From Stropharia rugosoannulata (Eukaryota; Basidiomycota; Agaricomycetes; Agaricales; Strophariaceae), in NCBI GenBank assembly GCA_028532985.1, contig JANCIK010000008.1, forward strand, positions 930,001 through 994,000: a DNA stretch of 64,000 nt. Reading direction: 5' to 3'. The notes below the pieces were generated by a model. That model saw only the letters and a program-made list of their open reading frames with translations, ran no database searches and had not been told where the DNA came from. The position numbers and the translations under genes are program-made. Each line of letters begins with the position of its first letter. Position 1 is the first letter of the stretch. Shown here piece after piece: positions 1-10,760 of this stretch.

Positions 1-292
1 AATAGTGGCGCGCGCACACGTAGTCCAAAGGGGAAAGGGGGCGCAGTAAGAAGTAAGTAATATTCGGGTTCCTCTGCCACGGGTGTGGGACGAGGTTCCA
101 CGAGTGCGAGAGAGAGAAGTAACTATTGTTCTCTCTCCAACGAGAAGGTTCGTAAGTAGAAATACAATTGCGAGATCGTTCGCTTAAGTAAACGGGGAAT
201 AGCGCGACGTGATAAGATAAGAAGGATTGATAAGAAGGGATTGTATCACGATAAGATAAGAGGGGAAAAAGAATAGTACAGGTTTTGTAACA
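1..292 (-). repeat. E1 3' LTR, partial (window edge)
   Basis: These bases match 10469-10760 with one visible difference (A at 280, G in the other copy). The plus-strand right end is ...TTTTGTAACA, so the element-sense LTR starts TGTTACAAAA. The rest of this LTR lies left of the window. Confidence 0.9.
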
Positions 293-302
293 TTACCCCC
301 GT
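293..302 (-). promoter_or_regulatory. E1 polypurine tract
   Basis: In element sense the bases just before the 3' LTR read ACGGGGGTAA, followed by TGTTACA. A purine run next to the 3' LTR is the expected plus-strand priming site. The tract is short, and no other candidate was seen. Confidence 0.55.
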
Positions 303-326
303 ATTAGCATCGATGCTCTGCATTGA

Positions 327-1964
327 TCAGAGGTTGTCGGTCCATTCCGCGAGTATGTCATAGAGGGTCGGGGCGTTGTTGTTAGCGATTTCTTCGCGAT
401 TGGTTTGTAGTTCGGAAGGGGTCGGGGGGCGGTCAAACTGTGCAATAAGTTCACTTATGTCTTGCGCGGGGGTGAAGAAAGGCGAGGACTCTCTCGAGGG
501 TATTTCGATTGGTCTGAGGGTCGGAGGGGAACGTTGGTGGACTCGTTCTTGTGGGAGTAGAAGTCGAGGGGGAAGTTTCCAATCTTCTGGGAGTAGGTTG
601 CAGGTAAGGACGAGATGGCCGATCTGGTTACAGCTTCCGCAGGGGTGTCTGCAGAGCCGAGTCATGTGACCGTACGACCCACAATTGATACACATGGTCT
701 GCCCAGGCTCGGGCGATGACCTTGGGTTGCGTGGCGGGAGTGAGTGTCTTCGGGCGATTCGTCGGTATTGGCCGGGGAGCATTACGCGCTCTACCTGTTC
801 TCTTAGTAGACTTTCGACTGTTTCGGTGTAGGGTGTTGGTTCTAAGCCAACCGGTAGGGTTGGCGCGTGCGTGGGTGGTATCTGAGTCAGGATTTCGTAT
901 GGGAATTGGTTTTCTATTTCTTCCGGGCATGGTGAAAGTCGAATCAACCGGGGTTCAGGGGAAGGGATTGGTGAGTCCTCCAGCGGGTTTTCTTCAGCTG
1001 CCTCCAGTGCTCGGATTCGGCGTCGTGGGTATGGGGAGAAGCGATGTCTGGGTGTGGGTAAGTGGTGCCTCGTTACGATTCCTATGGGCGCGTCTTCTTC
1101 TCCTGACGATTCTTCCGTGTTTGCGAAGTCGGGATATGGGTGATGGAGGAATCGCCGCGAGTATCGTACTACGGGTTTCGTCTTTCTGGGGCGGTAGTAA
1201 GGATAGCGTGTCGTTCGGTTAACACGCGGGTTTGGAAGTCGGGGTTTCGGTTTAGCTCCTGCCAGAGCTGCTCCCTTGTTCGAGTGAGGATAGATGTCTC
1301 CACTTGGTGTCTTTCAATTGTTCTGTTGACGTCGTCCAGATGGTTCATGGTGGGAATTAATGTGCCCGGGATTCGGGCGGTAATCCTTTGAAAGCTTATT
1401 CTGGGGTCGATCATTTCGATGAACTCGTCAAGGGAGACGTATGGGTCGGGAGATTCGATGGGAACGGACATGGGAGACGGGGTGTCGATTTCGGTTTGGT
1501 CATCGTCATCGATGGTGAGCTGGTTTTGATTTGCTCGGATGTACAAGCGGACTCCAGTGAGGGTGGCGCGGAGATTTAGCCTGTGTGCGAGATTTCTTTC
1601 TGACTCGGGTTCGAATGCCTGGTTGACCAGAGAGGAGGTACTCAATCTCGTTTAGTTTTTCCCGGTAGCTCGCTTGTTGGAATTGCGAGCACGTCTGTCC
1701 AATCTGGGGCGGGTCTAGTGCGATGGGGGTGCCGTATACGGCCGCGATTTCTGGCATGGGATAGGGCCATTCGTTCAGGTTTGGATGGGTTATTTCGTCT
1801 GTGCCTAGAGCCAGAAGGTATCGCGTAATCCTTCCTAGTATGATATAGCGGGCTCGTTCTCCAGCGCAGTAGCTCCCGTTGGTACGGGGATTAAGCTGGT
1901 TGGCGAAGCGGGTAAGGGTATCCTCGAAGCTAGTAAGGTGCGAAGCTGGAGCAGAGGAGGTCAT
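327..1964 (-). pseudogene. E1 third reading frame: CCHC zinc-knuckle protein, frame-disrupted
   Basis: Three overlapping minus-strand frames form what looks like one protein of roughly 545 residues. It starts at an ATG at 1962-1964 (MTSSAPASH...), changes frame near 1640, and changes back near 1200-1230. The final frame stays open without stops from there to 327, well upstream of the TTG at 947. The C-terminal third has two zinc knuckles of the CX2CX4HX4C form (CINCGSYGHMTRLC, then CGSCNQIGHLVLTC), separated by only three residues. The middle is Arg/Pro-rich and acidic. Position after pol and before the 3' LTR makes this an accessory frame, not the usual gag, which lies upstream at 5984-7186. 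The knuckles suggest nucleic-acid binding. The family is not recognised, and the two frame changes make this copy inactive. Confidence 0.6.
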
Positions 1965-2044
1965 CTTTTATCGCTTTGGTGGGGTGTTTGGGGAGTGAGC
2001 GTCCGTTCCGGGTCGTTTTAAGCCTTTCTGTTGTCTTTTTATTT

Positions 2045-2371
2045 TTAGGTTATCAGCACGCCTCTTTCTCCTCTCGCTTCTTTTTCCCTCAGGTCTTCTT
2101 CGACTCCCACGAGGTCCGCCACGATGTCTTTATAAATTTCTTTTAGCGGGTCCGCCGACTCGCTAGTTTGGCTGTGTTCTTTAAATATCTTGACTAATTC
2201 CAGCGCCTGCTGTAAGTATTGGGTTCGCAATGGCCATGGGACGTCTTCTGGTGAGAGCGGAGGGGTCCTCATGCCGCGCATTATGGGAGTATGGGGTATT
2301 ATGGTGGGAGTTTTATTAAACCATTTGCATATCGTTCTCTTGCAGAAGCGGTAGACTTCGGTGAAGGACAT
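2045..2371 (-). CDS. E1 small frame downstream of pol (108 aa), unknown function
   Basis: An ATG at 2369-2371 opens seven bases after the pol stop codon. The product is a soluble 108-residue protein, basic at the start (FCKRTICKWFNK) and rich in Glu/Lys at the end (GVEEDLREKEARGERG), with a likely helical middle. No signal peptide or membrane segment is visible. The tight spacing behind pol suggests translation from the same element RNA by reinitiation. It could also be the amino-terminal part of the downstream third frame, separated from it by about 80 bases. I do not recognise the family. Confidence 0.4.
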   Translation of the reverse strand: MSFTEVYRFCKRTICKWFNKTPTIIPHTPIMRGMRTPPLSPEDVPWPLRTQYLQQALELVKIFKEHSQTSESADPLKEIYKDIVADLVGVEEDLREKEARGERGVLIT

Positions 2372-2378
2372 TTTTAAC

Positions 2379-5249
2379 TTATAGCCGGTGTTGGGTTCGA
2401 TACTTGTTAAGTATGTCTGAGGCGTTCTTCAGGTTTGCGGGTGGTTCCCAAGAGTCCTCGTTGGCGTCGTAGCCCTTCCATCTGACCAGGTATTCGGTTC
2501 TTTTGCCCTTCCTTCTATGGTGCATAATTTGTTCCACTTCATACTCAGCCTCCCCGTCGATTAATTCAGGGGGTGGTCGTGCGTAGTTAGGTCCGTGGGC
2601 CTCGGTTTCCTTATACGGTTTGAGTAGTACGATGTGAAACACGTCGTGGATTTTCCAGTGGGCTGGTAGTTTTAATTTATACGTAACAGGGGAGAGCACC
2701 TCCGTGATCGCAAACGGGCCGACGTTTTTCGGGGATATCTTTTTCGATGCGTAGTTCATCTTAAGGTTACGCGCGTCGAGCCAGACCATATCTCCTTTCT
2801 TGTAGGTCGGTGAGTCGTGCTTGGTCCGTTTGATCATTCTTTGTCGTGCTAGTTCGTGAGCAGCCAAGGCTTCTTCTCTGTCTTTCTGAAGCGTCTTGAA
2901 TCTTTCTTCCGCTTCTGGGAATTTCGTGTATTTGTACGCGGTTGGGATAGCGATGGGGTTCACTCCCATCTGTAGCTCGAATGGGGTTTTCTGGCGGTCA
3001 GCGTGTCTTCGGCTGTTGTGGGTAAAATCCAACGTTCCTAGTTTTCGGCTCCATGTGGTCGGGTTGTTTATGCAGAATATGGAGATGTAGGCTTCAATTT
3101 CTTGGTTGAAGCGTTCCACCGTTCCGTCGGTCTGTGGGTGGTATGCGGTGGACAGTTTCTGCATGATGCCGAGTAGTTTCATGAATTCCCTGAAGACCCT
3201 TGCGGTAAACCTAGGGTCTCGATCACTGGTAATCGCGTCTGGTAGGCCGTATCTTCTGAATAAGTTGTCGATCAAAAGTTGCGCGATCTCCTCCTCATTT
3301 GCCGTTTTGTTGGTTTTTACGGTAATTAGCCCCTTAGTAGATCCATGGTCCACTATGGATAGAATGGCGTCATACCCGTCGCTGTTCGGGAGGTCGGTTA
3401 TTAAATCCCAAGCGCAATTTGCGAACGGTCGGTTGGAGGTGGGCGCTTTGATTGGGTTTAGGGTTGGTTTATTCGGGCGCCTGTTTATTTTAAATTCTTG
3501 GCAGGTGCCGCAGCCTTTACAGTAATTTTTGACGAATACCGCCATTCCTGGCCACCAGTATGCTTCCCTCACGTTGTTGAGTGTTTCAATTTCTCCCGGG
3601 TGGCCCGCGGTTAGGTTGTCGTGGTAGCGTTGAGTGATTTTCCTTCTGAGCAGCAGGTTATCGGGTATGTACTGCTTTTCTTGGTAAAATAGTCCTTTTT
3701 CGCTACCACTTTGTTCGAGCATCCATTCTGGGACTTCTTTTGCTCCTTTCCCGGTGGGATCGTTTATTAAATCGATAATCCTGTGGGCGAAGTCGTTGGT
3801 TGTCAACGCCTGGGAGATTTCGTCTTGGAGTTCCAGATCTATGTAGTTGATTTCGATCTCCTTGTCGAGGTTAAGTTGCCGTATGGATAATTTTGATAGG
3901 GCCTCGTTTTGGTATTCAATCAACCTTGTGAATAGATCTCCCGGCAGCATAGTAACCTTTTCGTCGTTCTCGTCGTTCTTCGGGATGTGATCCGGCCTTC
4001 TGGATAGCGCGTCGGACTGTATCATCTGGGTTCCTGGGGTATGTTTCATCTCGAAGTCGTATTGCGATAGAAGGAGTAGCCATCGTGCCTGTCGTCCGTT
4101 TAGTTTCTGAGGGGTTCGATAGTACGTGAGATTTTTGTGGTCTGAGAGGATTAATAGTTTGTGAGGTCCTCCCATCATGTAGTGTCTCCATTCTGATAGC
4201 GCACGGATGATGGCCAGTAATTCTCTGTCGTATATCTCGTATTTCCTTTCCGTTGGAGAGAAGGTTTTTGAGATGAACGCGCATGGATGTTTTTGTCCGT
4301 TGGTATCCAGTTGCATGAGGACGGCGCCGCTGGCGTATTTTGATGTGTCTGATTCGATGATGAACGGCCTGGTTTGATCTGGCATGGTAAGCACCGGTTG
4401 TTCCGTAAAGTGCTTTTTGAGTTCCATGAATGCTTGTTCCGTTTCTTCCATCCATTCGAATTTCTTGTCCTTTTTGAGAAGTTCGTTGAGCGGTCGTGCT
4501 ATCTCGGAGTAATGATGGATGAATTTCCTGTAGAAGTTTCCAAATCCTAGGAAGGATCGTACTTGTTTTACTGTTGTCGGGGTTGGCCATTCGAGTAAAC
4601 CAGCGACTTTCTTAGGGTCCATGGCTATCTGTCCTTCTGAAATGATCATCCCGAGATACTCAAGTCGCGTCACTTCGAACTCGCATTTCTCTGGTTTGAG
4701 ATAGAGATTGTTTTCCTTCAGGATTTCTAGTACCATTCGCGTATATCGTTCGAGGTCTTCCTTTGTTTGGGCGAAGATTAGAATATCGTCCATGTAGATG
4801 ATGACGTAATTCTTTCTGAGGGGTTCTCTGAATAGGTTGTCCATCATGGCCTGGAAGGTCGTGGGTGAGTTGCACATTCCAAAGAACATGACCTCCAGTT
4901 CAAATAGGCCAAATTTTGTGGTAAAGGCCCCTTTCCATTGGTCCCCGTCGTGTATCCGTATGTTGTTGTACCCGGAGCGGAGATCCAGTTTCGTAAAGCA
5001 TTTGGCGCCTTTCAGTTTGTCCAGCAAGTCCGAGATCAGTGGAAGCAGGTACGCGTTTTTAACCGTGTGGTTGTTTAGATACCTGTAATCCTGGCAGGGT
5101 CGCAGTTTTCCGTCTTTCTTCCCGACGAAGAAAAAGGGTGATCCCATAGGTGAGTTGGACGGTTTGATGTATCCTTTAGCCAGGTTCTCGTCGATGAATT
5201 TACGAGTTTCTTCCTCCTCTCGAGGATTCAACAGGTAGATTTTGAATGA
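2379..5249 (-). CDS. E1 pol: reverse transcriptase, RNase H, integrase, chromodomain
   Basis: About 957 residues follow an in-frame TAG. Counting from the TTG at 5231, the RT core has LDLRSGYNNI near residue 82 and the catalytic YMDD at 146-149. The conserved PFG position reads FFG. RNase H (IIESDTSKYASG, then DRELLAI and SDHKNLTYY) follows, then an integrase zinc finger (H...H...CKGCGTC). The integrase core has Asp in ITDLP, Asp in TSDRDPRF and Glu in TVERFNQE. The last ~55 residues are a chromodomain (EYEVEQIMHHRRKGKRTEYL, then WKGYDANEDSWEP), which in this family steers integration to marked chromatin. The gene copies the element RNA and inserts the DNA. It has no ATG of its own and would be made as part of a polyprotein with the protease, which the TAG at 5250-5252 now prevents. 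Confidence 0.92.
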   Translation of the reverse strand, partial: SFKIYLLNPREEEETRKFIDENLAKGYIKPSNSPMGSPFFFVGKKDGKLRPCQDYRYLNNHTVKNAYLLPLISDLLDKLKGAKCFTKLDLRSGYNNIRIHDGDQWKGAFTTKFGLFELEVMFFGMCNSPTTFQAMMDNLFREPLRKNYVIIYMDDILIFAQTKEDLERYTRMVLEILKENNLYLKPEKCEFEVTRLEYLGMIISEGQIAMDPKKVAGLLEWPTPTTVKQVRSFLGFGNFYRKFIHHYSEIARPLNELLKKDKKFEWMEETEQAFMELKKHFTEQPVLTMPDQTRPFIIESDTSKYASGAVLMQLDTNGQKHPCAFISKTFSPTERKYEIYDRELLAIIRALSEWRHYMMGGPHKLLILSDHKNLTYYRTPQKLNGRQARWLLLLSQYDFEMKHTPGTQMIQSDALSRRPDHIPKNDENDEKVTMLPGDLFTRLIEYQNEALSKLSIRQLNLDKEIEINYIDLELQDEISQALTTNDFAHRIIDLINDPTGKGAKEVPEWMLEQSGSEKGLFYQEKQYIPDNLLLRRKITQRYHDNLTAGHPGEIETLNNVREAYWWPGMAVFVKNYCKGCGTCQEFKINRRPNKPTLNPIKAPTSNRPFANCAWDLITDLPNSDGYDAILSIVDHGSTKGLITVKTNKTANEEEIAQLLIDNLFRRYGLPDAITSDRDPRFTARVFREFMKLLGIMQKLSTAYHPQTDGTVERFNQEIEAYISIFCINNPTTWSRKLGTLDFTHNSRRHADRQKTPFELQMGVNPIAIPTAYKYTKFPEAEERFKTLQKDREEALAAHELARQRMIKRTKHDSPTYKKGDMVWLDARNLKMNYASKKISPKNVGPFAITEVLSPVTYKLKLPAHWKIHDVFHIVLLKPYKETEAHGPNYARPPPELIDGEAEYEVEQIMHHRRKGKRTEYLVRWKGYDANEDSWEPPANLKNASDILNKYRTQHRL

Positions 5250-5912
5250 CTAGGGTTCGAAGGTGTCCTTTAGCTCAATCTTATGATCCCAGGGTTTCCT
5301 CTCCGGTAGTCGATCAGCCGTTTGTTTTCTGAAGATGTCCAGAAAATCGTGGTATTCTTCTGGTATCATGTCCTCAAGCAGTTTAGCCAGTTTGTCATCT
5401 TTTTCCAGTTCATGGGAGATGGTAGTCTTAGCGCGTATCCATGTTTCTGCTTCTGAGTGGTCGAGCGCCGTGGTTTGGATGACTGTTTCCAGTAGCTCCC
5501 ATTTGTTGTCAGTTTGTCCGTTGTCCGTTGCCGTAGTTGTCTTATCCTGTCTCCAGGAAATTTCTCCCGTAACCCAATTGATGTCTGGGTTGTATTTGTT
5601 AAGCCATGGGTGTCCTAGAATTATGTCCTGTCGGCCGAGTCCCGTAACGAAGAATTCCTCCGTGAATGTCCATCCTAGCGCTGTAAATGTTAGTACCGCT
5701 CTATGTCTGATAGTCCCTCGTTTGTTTGGCGTTCCGTCCACGTTCCGTACTTTGAGGGGTTGGTCCAGCATGGTCGTCTCGATTTCATTCTTTCGCACGT
5801 AATTTTGATCGATAAACGATCCTTCCGCTCCGCAGTCAATGAGGGCGTTGTTTTCAATGATTTTATCACTCATACTTTCGATAGGGAATTTTATGGGTAA
5901 AGTCGTGTATTT
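5250..5912 (-). pseudogene. E1 aspartic protease segment ending in an in-frame TAG
   Basis: The segment encodes ALIDCGAEGSFI (active-site triad D-C-G where DSG or DTG is usual) and then DIILGHPWL, the second conserved strand of retroviral-type aspartic proteases. The ATG is at 5871-5873. The frame is open further upstream to a stop at 5913-5915, so it may begin by frameshifting from gag. It ends with TAG at 5250-5252, and the RT frame continues in the same phase right after it. One base change therefore separates protease from pol. The role is to cleave the element polyprotein. The Cys in the triad may be family variation or decay. Confidence 0.75.
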
Positions 5913-5983
5913 TCATTCCCTATCTACTTGTACATTGTGAATCAAAAAATCTGGAGAAACATACATTGAACTATTTCTCCTTT

Positions 5984-7186
5984 TCAAAAATCCTGCTCGT
6001 CGTCGGAGTCTGGTGCGGCAGTAGCTATCCTGGCACATTCTTTGAAGAATGCAGTGGCGTCCTTTTCGTTCTCCCATTCCATTTGTCTGACGAACTTCTT
6101 AGCAGAGTTGAAGTTGAACTTCTGCGATTGTTCGGTTTTCTTCGGGGTTTCTTTCTTGTCGTTGTTCCACCATGGTTTGGTGGTTCGGTTCGTGTTGGAG
6201 GAAGAGGCTTTCTTCGGGCAGTCTTTCGCAAGATGCCCAGTTTGCTTGCAGTTGAAGCATGCCCCCTTGCGGAGAAGTTCTCCCCGTTCTGCGAAGGAGA
6301 GGGCAGCGACGGCCTTCTCTTTGTTCTGTTCTCTGGTCTTCTTGACCTCGATGGCGTCGACGTCCATCGCAAAAGGATCTCTAGTGGCCTTATATCCGCC
6401 GTTGTTGGTTCATTTATAGGTCATATGCTTGACCTCGTTCATTCATTCGCGCGCTTGCTTGTAGTTGCGTTCCTGTTTGATGGAACGTTCCTTCCAATCG
6501 AGGTAGGATTCTGGTGGGGATTCGTGGAAGAGGAGTTTCCTCCAAGCGGCGGGGTTAAGCGCTTTGCAAAAGAGATCGACCTTTCTTCCGTTGTCAGTGA
6601 TCCTGGCTTGGTCAGTCAGGATTTCAAATTTCGTGATGAACTCCTGGATTGGCATGGATCCTTGTCTGAGTTCTCTCAATTTCTGCTCAGCGTCTAGCTC
6701 GAGCTTGGTTCCTGCGAATGCCGCCTCGATTTTGTCTTTGAAATGCGCGTACGAGTCACTGATGATGAAGTTGTCGAGTAGGGTCGTGTTCTGGGTAATG
6801 TAATTATTTTTCCAGGGGCCCACGGTTCCGTCCTGCATGTGTCTGAGGGCGAAAAGAATCTTCTGGGTGTCATCGGTATATTTCACGGGGTTCGACGCGA
6901 AGTGGAGTTTCAAGTTGATGAGGAACTGGCGGCATTTTTCTGGGGTTCCGTTGAACAAGGGAATCTTCACCTTGTCCTCCCTTTCGGGGCGGGTGGCTTC
7001 CGCCTGGGTTCTGGCTATCGTTGCCTCTGTGAACCTTCGTTCTCTCTCTTCCAGATCGCGCTGCATAATTTCGAACTGCTCGCGAGTCTGGCGCCAGTAT
7101 TCTTCGTATTCCGCTGCGGTCGGTTGTGGTGCCGGTGGTGCTCGCGGTCCGGTGGGTTGTTCGAACATGGGTTGTTCTCCTTCCAT
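5984..7186 (-). pseudogene. E1 gag with two in-frame TGA codons
   Basis: The ATG at 7184-7186 opens a frame with a retrotransposon gag domain (RQFLINLKLHFASNP... to the WRKLLFHESPPESYLDWKE region). TGA codons at 6443-6445 and 6410-6412 interrupt it. The same phase then continues with a CX2CX4HX4C zinc knuckle (CFNCKQTGHLAKDC) and a Lys-rich, then acidic, tail ending at 5984. The protein would form the particle and bind the RNA. Both stops lie in the linker between the gag domain and the knuckle. A Glu/Arg-rich helix precedes the gag core. The protease follows in a different phase about 70 bases later, so the normal element probably shifts frame between gag and pol. Confidence 0.8.
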
Positions 7187-7829
7187 GTCTGGTCTGAATC
7201 TTTCTGGTTCTGGCGATTCCGAGGTTCTGGTTAACTCGGTCGGGGTTGTCGTTCCACTGGGCCAAAATCTGGTTGTCGTGGTGTCGTTGTGTCGGGGTGT
7301 TACGAGGTGAGACTCGTAACGATAAGGGAGTTAGTTCTTTTGTTAGGACTTCGAAGACAGAGTCTATAAGTCCTGAACAGACGACCTGGTCCGACGTTAT
7401 CTAATCAAAGGTTCAAGGTAATCTCTTGACGAATGTCTTTGCAAGATGCGAAGACAGAGTCGTGAAGAGAGAGCTAGCTGACTTATGAGCCCTAAGTCAG
7501 AGAAAGGTAGAAGAGGTATGATTCTCAAAGAACTAACTGGAGAGTTAGCTTGGTATCTACTACATCTTCATCACGAAAAAGACTTTTGATCGGAGGGCAC
7601 TTTAGGAAAGTGCAATCAGATCATCAATTGATGGGGCCTTTAACTACTTTAGGATGTCATGAGATGCCTTGGCATGTCCTGGCATGCCCTGGCATGCTTT
7701 GAATTTCCATGCAACGTGGGGAAATAAAGCCAGCTTGAACGACTTTTCCCACCTTCATTGTTGATTTTCAAACATTAAAATTATACACATTATGTGGGTG
7801 ACATGCCCATTTATGTACTTCAAATAGTG

Positions 7830-10115
7830 CGATAATTTGATTATGTAAGCCTATCCAATATCGCACTAAGTCGACTAAGTCCTCTAAGTTCACTTGCACT
7901 TCACTCTTGTCTTCCCCACCCCCCTCACCCAACTTTACTTGTATGCTTGGGCTTCACTCTACTCAGGCAGTTTTGATGGCTGCTACCTTGTTGGATCCTG
8001 ACCTGGGCTTAGGGCAGACAAGGATGGATCATGGAATGGGCCTGTTCCAATAGAGATTGCTGTATATCGTCGGAACGGTGAACCGCATTATAAAGCGGTT
8101 TTTTGGTACGTTTTTAGCTCGTCTATACGTTTCTAACGCACCCAAGAACACTCCAAACGAACCAGTATTCGACGTGCAAACTTAACACCATCTGGAGACC
8201 CCTATTGGTACAGTTCACCATTTCCCTTCTCATCCGTTTATTCCGAGCCTTCGGTCGCCCCAGATTCAGAATGTGGGCAATTATGCGATTCTAACGAGCT
8301 CAATACCAATGGATTTGGTCGCCTGGAAGGCGAGAACCGGCTATGTTACCCTCCTTCCCCCAATTTCCGATGTTTTATCGATTTTAAAGCTATGTGTTGG
8401 GTTTATTGCGTCGTTCTTTTCACATATGAGCTCCTGAAGATTAGGGGATTCCATAGAGTGCTTGAACGTTCGATTCCGACGCCTGGAAGCCATACAACTG
8501 TGATGTGCTCCTCCTGCCCCTGGACTGCCTCTGCTTGTAAGTGCCATAACTCCGGATCCTGTCCACCTTTACTCTCAATTCTTTTTGAACCTTCAAGAGC
8601 ATTTTAGTTCCCTGCCAACCGTCTCCAAGATCATGCCAATTCATCCTGTACTTGCCAAGTATCATCTTATAGGTGTCAAGTCCCCTTTCACCACTTTCTA
8701 TCTTGTCCATTTCCTCCGATCCCTCGGTCACCACATATTCATATTGTGGGCAATTATGTGATTCTAACGAGCTCAAGACCGATGGATTTAGTTGCCTGGA
8801 AGGCGAGAACCAGCTATGTCTCTCTCCTTCCCCCAATTTCCGATGTTTTATCGATTTTAAAGGTATGTGTTGGGTTTATTGCGTCGTTCTTTTCACATAT
8901 GAGCTCCTGAAGATTAGGGGATTCCATAGAGTGCTTGAACGTTCGATTCCGACGCCTGGAAGCCATACAACTGTGATGTGCTCCTCCTGCCCCTGGACTG
9001 CCTCTGCTTGTAAGTGCCATAACTCCAGATCCTGTCCACCTTCACTCCTAATTCCTTTTGCACCTTCAAGACCATCTTAGTCCTCTGCCAAACGTCTCCA
9101 AGATCATGCCAATTCATCCAGTACTTGCCAAGTATCATCTTATAGGTGTCAAGTCCCCCTAGGACGCATTTTCCCTCATATATCTGTCAATACCCGGCCA
9201 AACAGTATGATCTTTGCATTTCCTGGTTCGTCTCATTAATACCTATCGAACAGTACCATTAATTGCGCGATTTGACAAGCTTGAGGGCGATCTCAATCTT
9301 TGTGTCCTCCTTCCCCTGGATGGGACAATTTAATTCATAGGTGCGCTTCTGGATATCCTGAGTGTCTCAAATTTTGGGAAAACTTACTCAACTACATAAG
9401 GTACCCTCTCCTGTGACGGATTAATTTTTGGGGCCACCAAGCGTCCTTCATCTCAAGTTGCTAGTCAACTTCGGAGTTTTGGAGTATTTCTTTGATTCTG
9501 ACATAGGTTCGTCTCCAATCTCCTTAATTCTTTCTATGATGAACTCACCTTGATTGTAGCTTTCTAACGAGCCCTCAAACGCTATATATTGTCGCTTGGA
9601 ATCCAAAAATCCGCCATGTGCTCCTCCTCCCCCTCCCTCCTCCAGGTAAAGTACTTCATATCTTGGGTTCCAGTTCGTATTTTTGGCTAATTCTTTTTGG
9701 AGTCTTTTACTATAGATATGTATCGACTAATCGACCAGTTTACGGCGTCCGATACGCCCTCAATATCCGATGTCCCTATTGACCATATGACTACTATTGC
9801 AGAGTTGAATATCATCTCCTTCCTTCAATTTTCAACAAAGGCTTTCGCAACTTGGCACGTTTATTCACCATTTATGTGGGGTTTGAACACGTTCCTTACA
9901 CAAATTTTGAGACTCCTGGATGCCTGTGAGTAGCCATGTCCTCCTCCATCTCCCTGTCTTGGACTAATTTTGCTCTAAGTCAAGAACAACTTCTTCAATT
10001 GCGTTGCGGTTTTTTTGAACCTCTTCGCGTTAAATCAGGCTTTCTAACGAGCCCCTGAACGCGTTATTCCGTGCAGAATTACCATCTTCATAAGTGCCCT
10101 ATCACTGTGTTGTAT
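7830..10115 (+). repeat. Array A: diverged ~160-base-period repeat inside the E1 LTR
   Basis: The motif TTTCTAACGAGCCC recurs in variant form with its CTAACG at 8133, 8291, 8764, 9564 and 10044. The spacings are 158, 473, 800 and 480 bases, close to 1, 3, 5 and 3 times 159. A second motif (CTGGAAGCC followed by CATGTGCTCCTCC) recurs in step. The same sequence occurs in reverse orientation at about 35335-37110. No open frame survives across units, so it is read as non-coding. Ends are approximate. Confidence 0.7.
8274..9160 (+). repeat. 473-base tandem duplication within array A
   Basis: The block starting TGGGCAATTATGCGATTCTA at about 8274 starts again at about 8747 with few changes, and the second copy runs to about 9160. 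The period of 473 bases equals three ~158-base units. Array B has a single equivalent block (about 36290-36710, minus strand), so the duplication happened in array A. Confidence 0.8.
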
Positions 10116-10760
10116 TATATGTATCTACATGAATACTGTATTATCTAGTGTAGTTAGAGTCAATATATAACTTGTTTTTTATAAGAAGTTTGAATAGTAC
10201 TTGTTAAATGGCATTATATATAAACATATTTGAATGATACAAGGCCCATCTGGTGGATCCTAGGATGCCTTGAGCTGCCCTGGATTGCCTTGGGAAAGTT
10301 GTACCTGGTAGTTTGCAGAGGGACCTTGCCCTGAGTGCACCTAAGGGCCCTGGCTGCTTTGCATGCCCTGGCTGCCTTAGGATCTCTAAGGCTGTGCCAG
10401 GGAGATACAAAGCCCCTGGGGACAAAAGTCATTTTCCTGATGTTATATACCTATCGATGTATGGTATAAATAGTGGCGCGCGCACACGTAGTCCAAAGGG
10501 GAAAGGGGGCGCAGTAAGAAGTAAGTAATATTCGGGTTCCTCTGCCACGGGTGTGGGACGAGGTTCCACGAGTGCGAGAGAGAGAAGTAACTATTGTTCT
10601 CTCTCCAACGAGAAGGTTCGTAAGTAGAAATACAATTGCGAGATCGTTCGCTTAAGTAAACGGGGAATAGCGCGACGTGATAAGATAAGAAGGATTGATA
10701 AGAAGGGATTGTATCACGATAAGATAAGAGGGGAAAAAGAATAGTACGGGTTTTGTAACA

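Larger units (their letters stand above)
1..10760 (-). mobile_element. E1: Ty3/gypsy LTR retrotransposon with chromodomain (degenerate, nested insert)
   Basis: The order on the minus strand is 5' LTR (right), gag, protease, RT-RNase H-integrase-chromodomain, a short frame, a CCHC-containing third frame, then the 3' LTR (left, cut by the window edge). That is the order of Ty3-type chromoviruses. The 292 bases shared by the two LTRs (1-292 and 10469-10760) differ at one position that I could find, so insertion was fairly recent. Even so, gag carries two in-frame TGA codons, the protease/RT boundary carries a TAG, and the third frame has two frame changes. This copy cannot make a full polyprotein without recoding. 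The 5' LTR is enlarged to about 3.46 kb by a non-coding insert. No target duplication can be checked because the left end lies outside the window. Confidence 0.9.
7299..10760 (-). repeat. E1 5' LTR, enlarged by an internal insert
   Basis: The limits rest on inverted ends (plus strand TGTTACGAGG at 7299 and TTTTGTAACA ending at 10760) and on the gag start just beyond 7298. The outer 292 bases match the 3' LTR. The ~3.46 kb span is explained by an insert, roughly 7830-10115. Flanks on both sides of the insert share short GCCCTGGCATGC/GCCCTGGCTGC-like repeats (near 7650-7700 and 10240-10400), as if one stretch had been split. A TATA-like GGTATAAATAG lies at 10465-10473 on the plus strand. No primer-binding site could be assigned at 7298. 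Confidence 0.6.

Noticed and set aside
3916..4590. 224-codon minus-strand frame overlapping E1 RT
   Set aside because: It is an alternative phase of pol. The RT/RNase H phase has all the motifs.
5966..6697. 243-codon plus-strand frame opposite E1 gag
   Set aside because: It is a shadow of gag on the other strand, with hydrophobic low-complexity content that mirrors gag codons.
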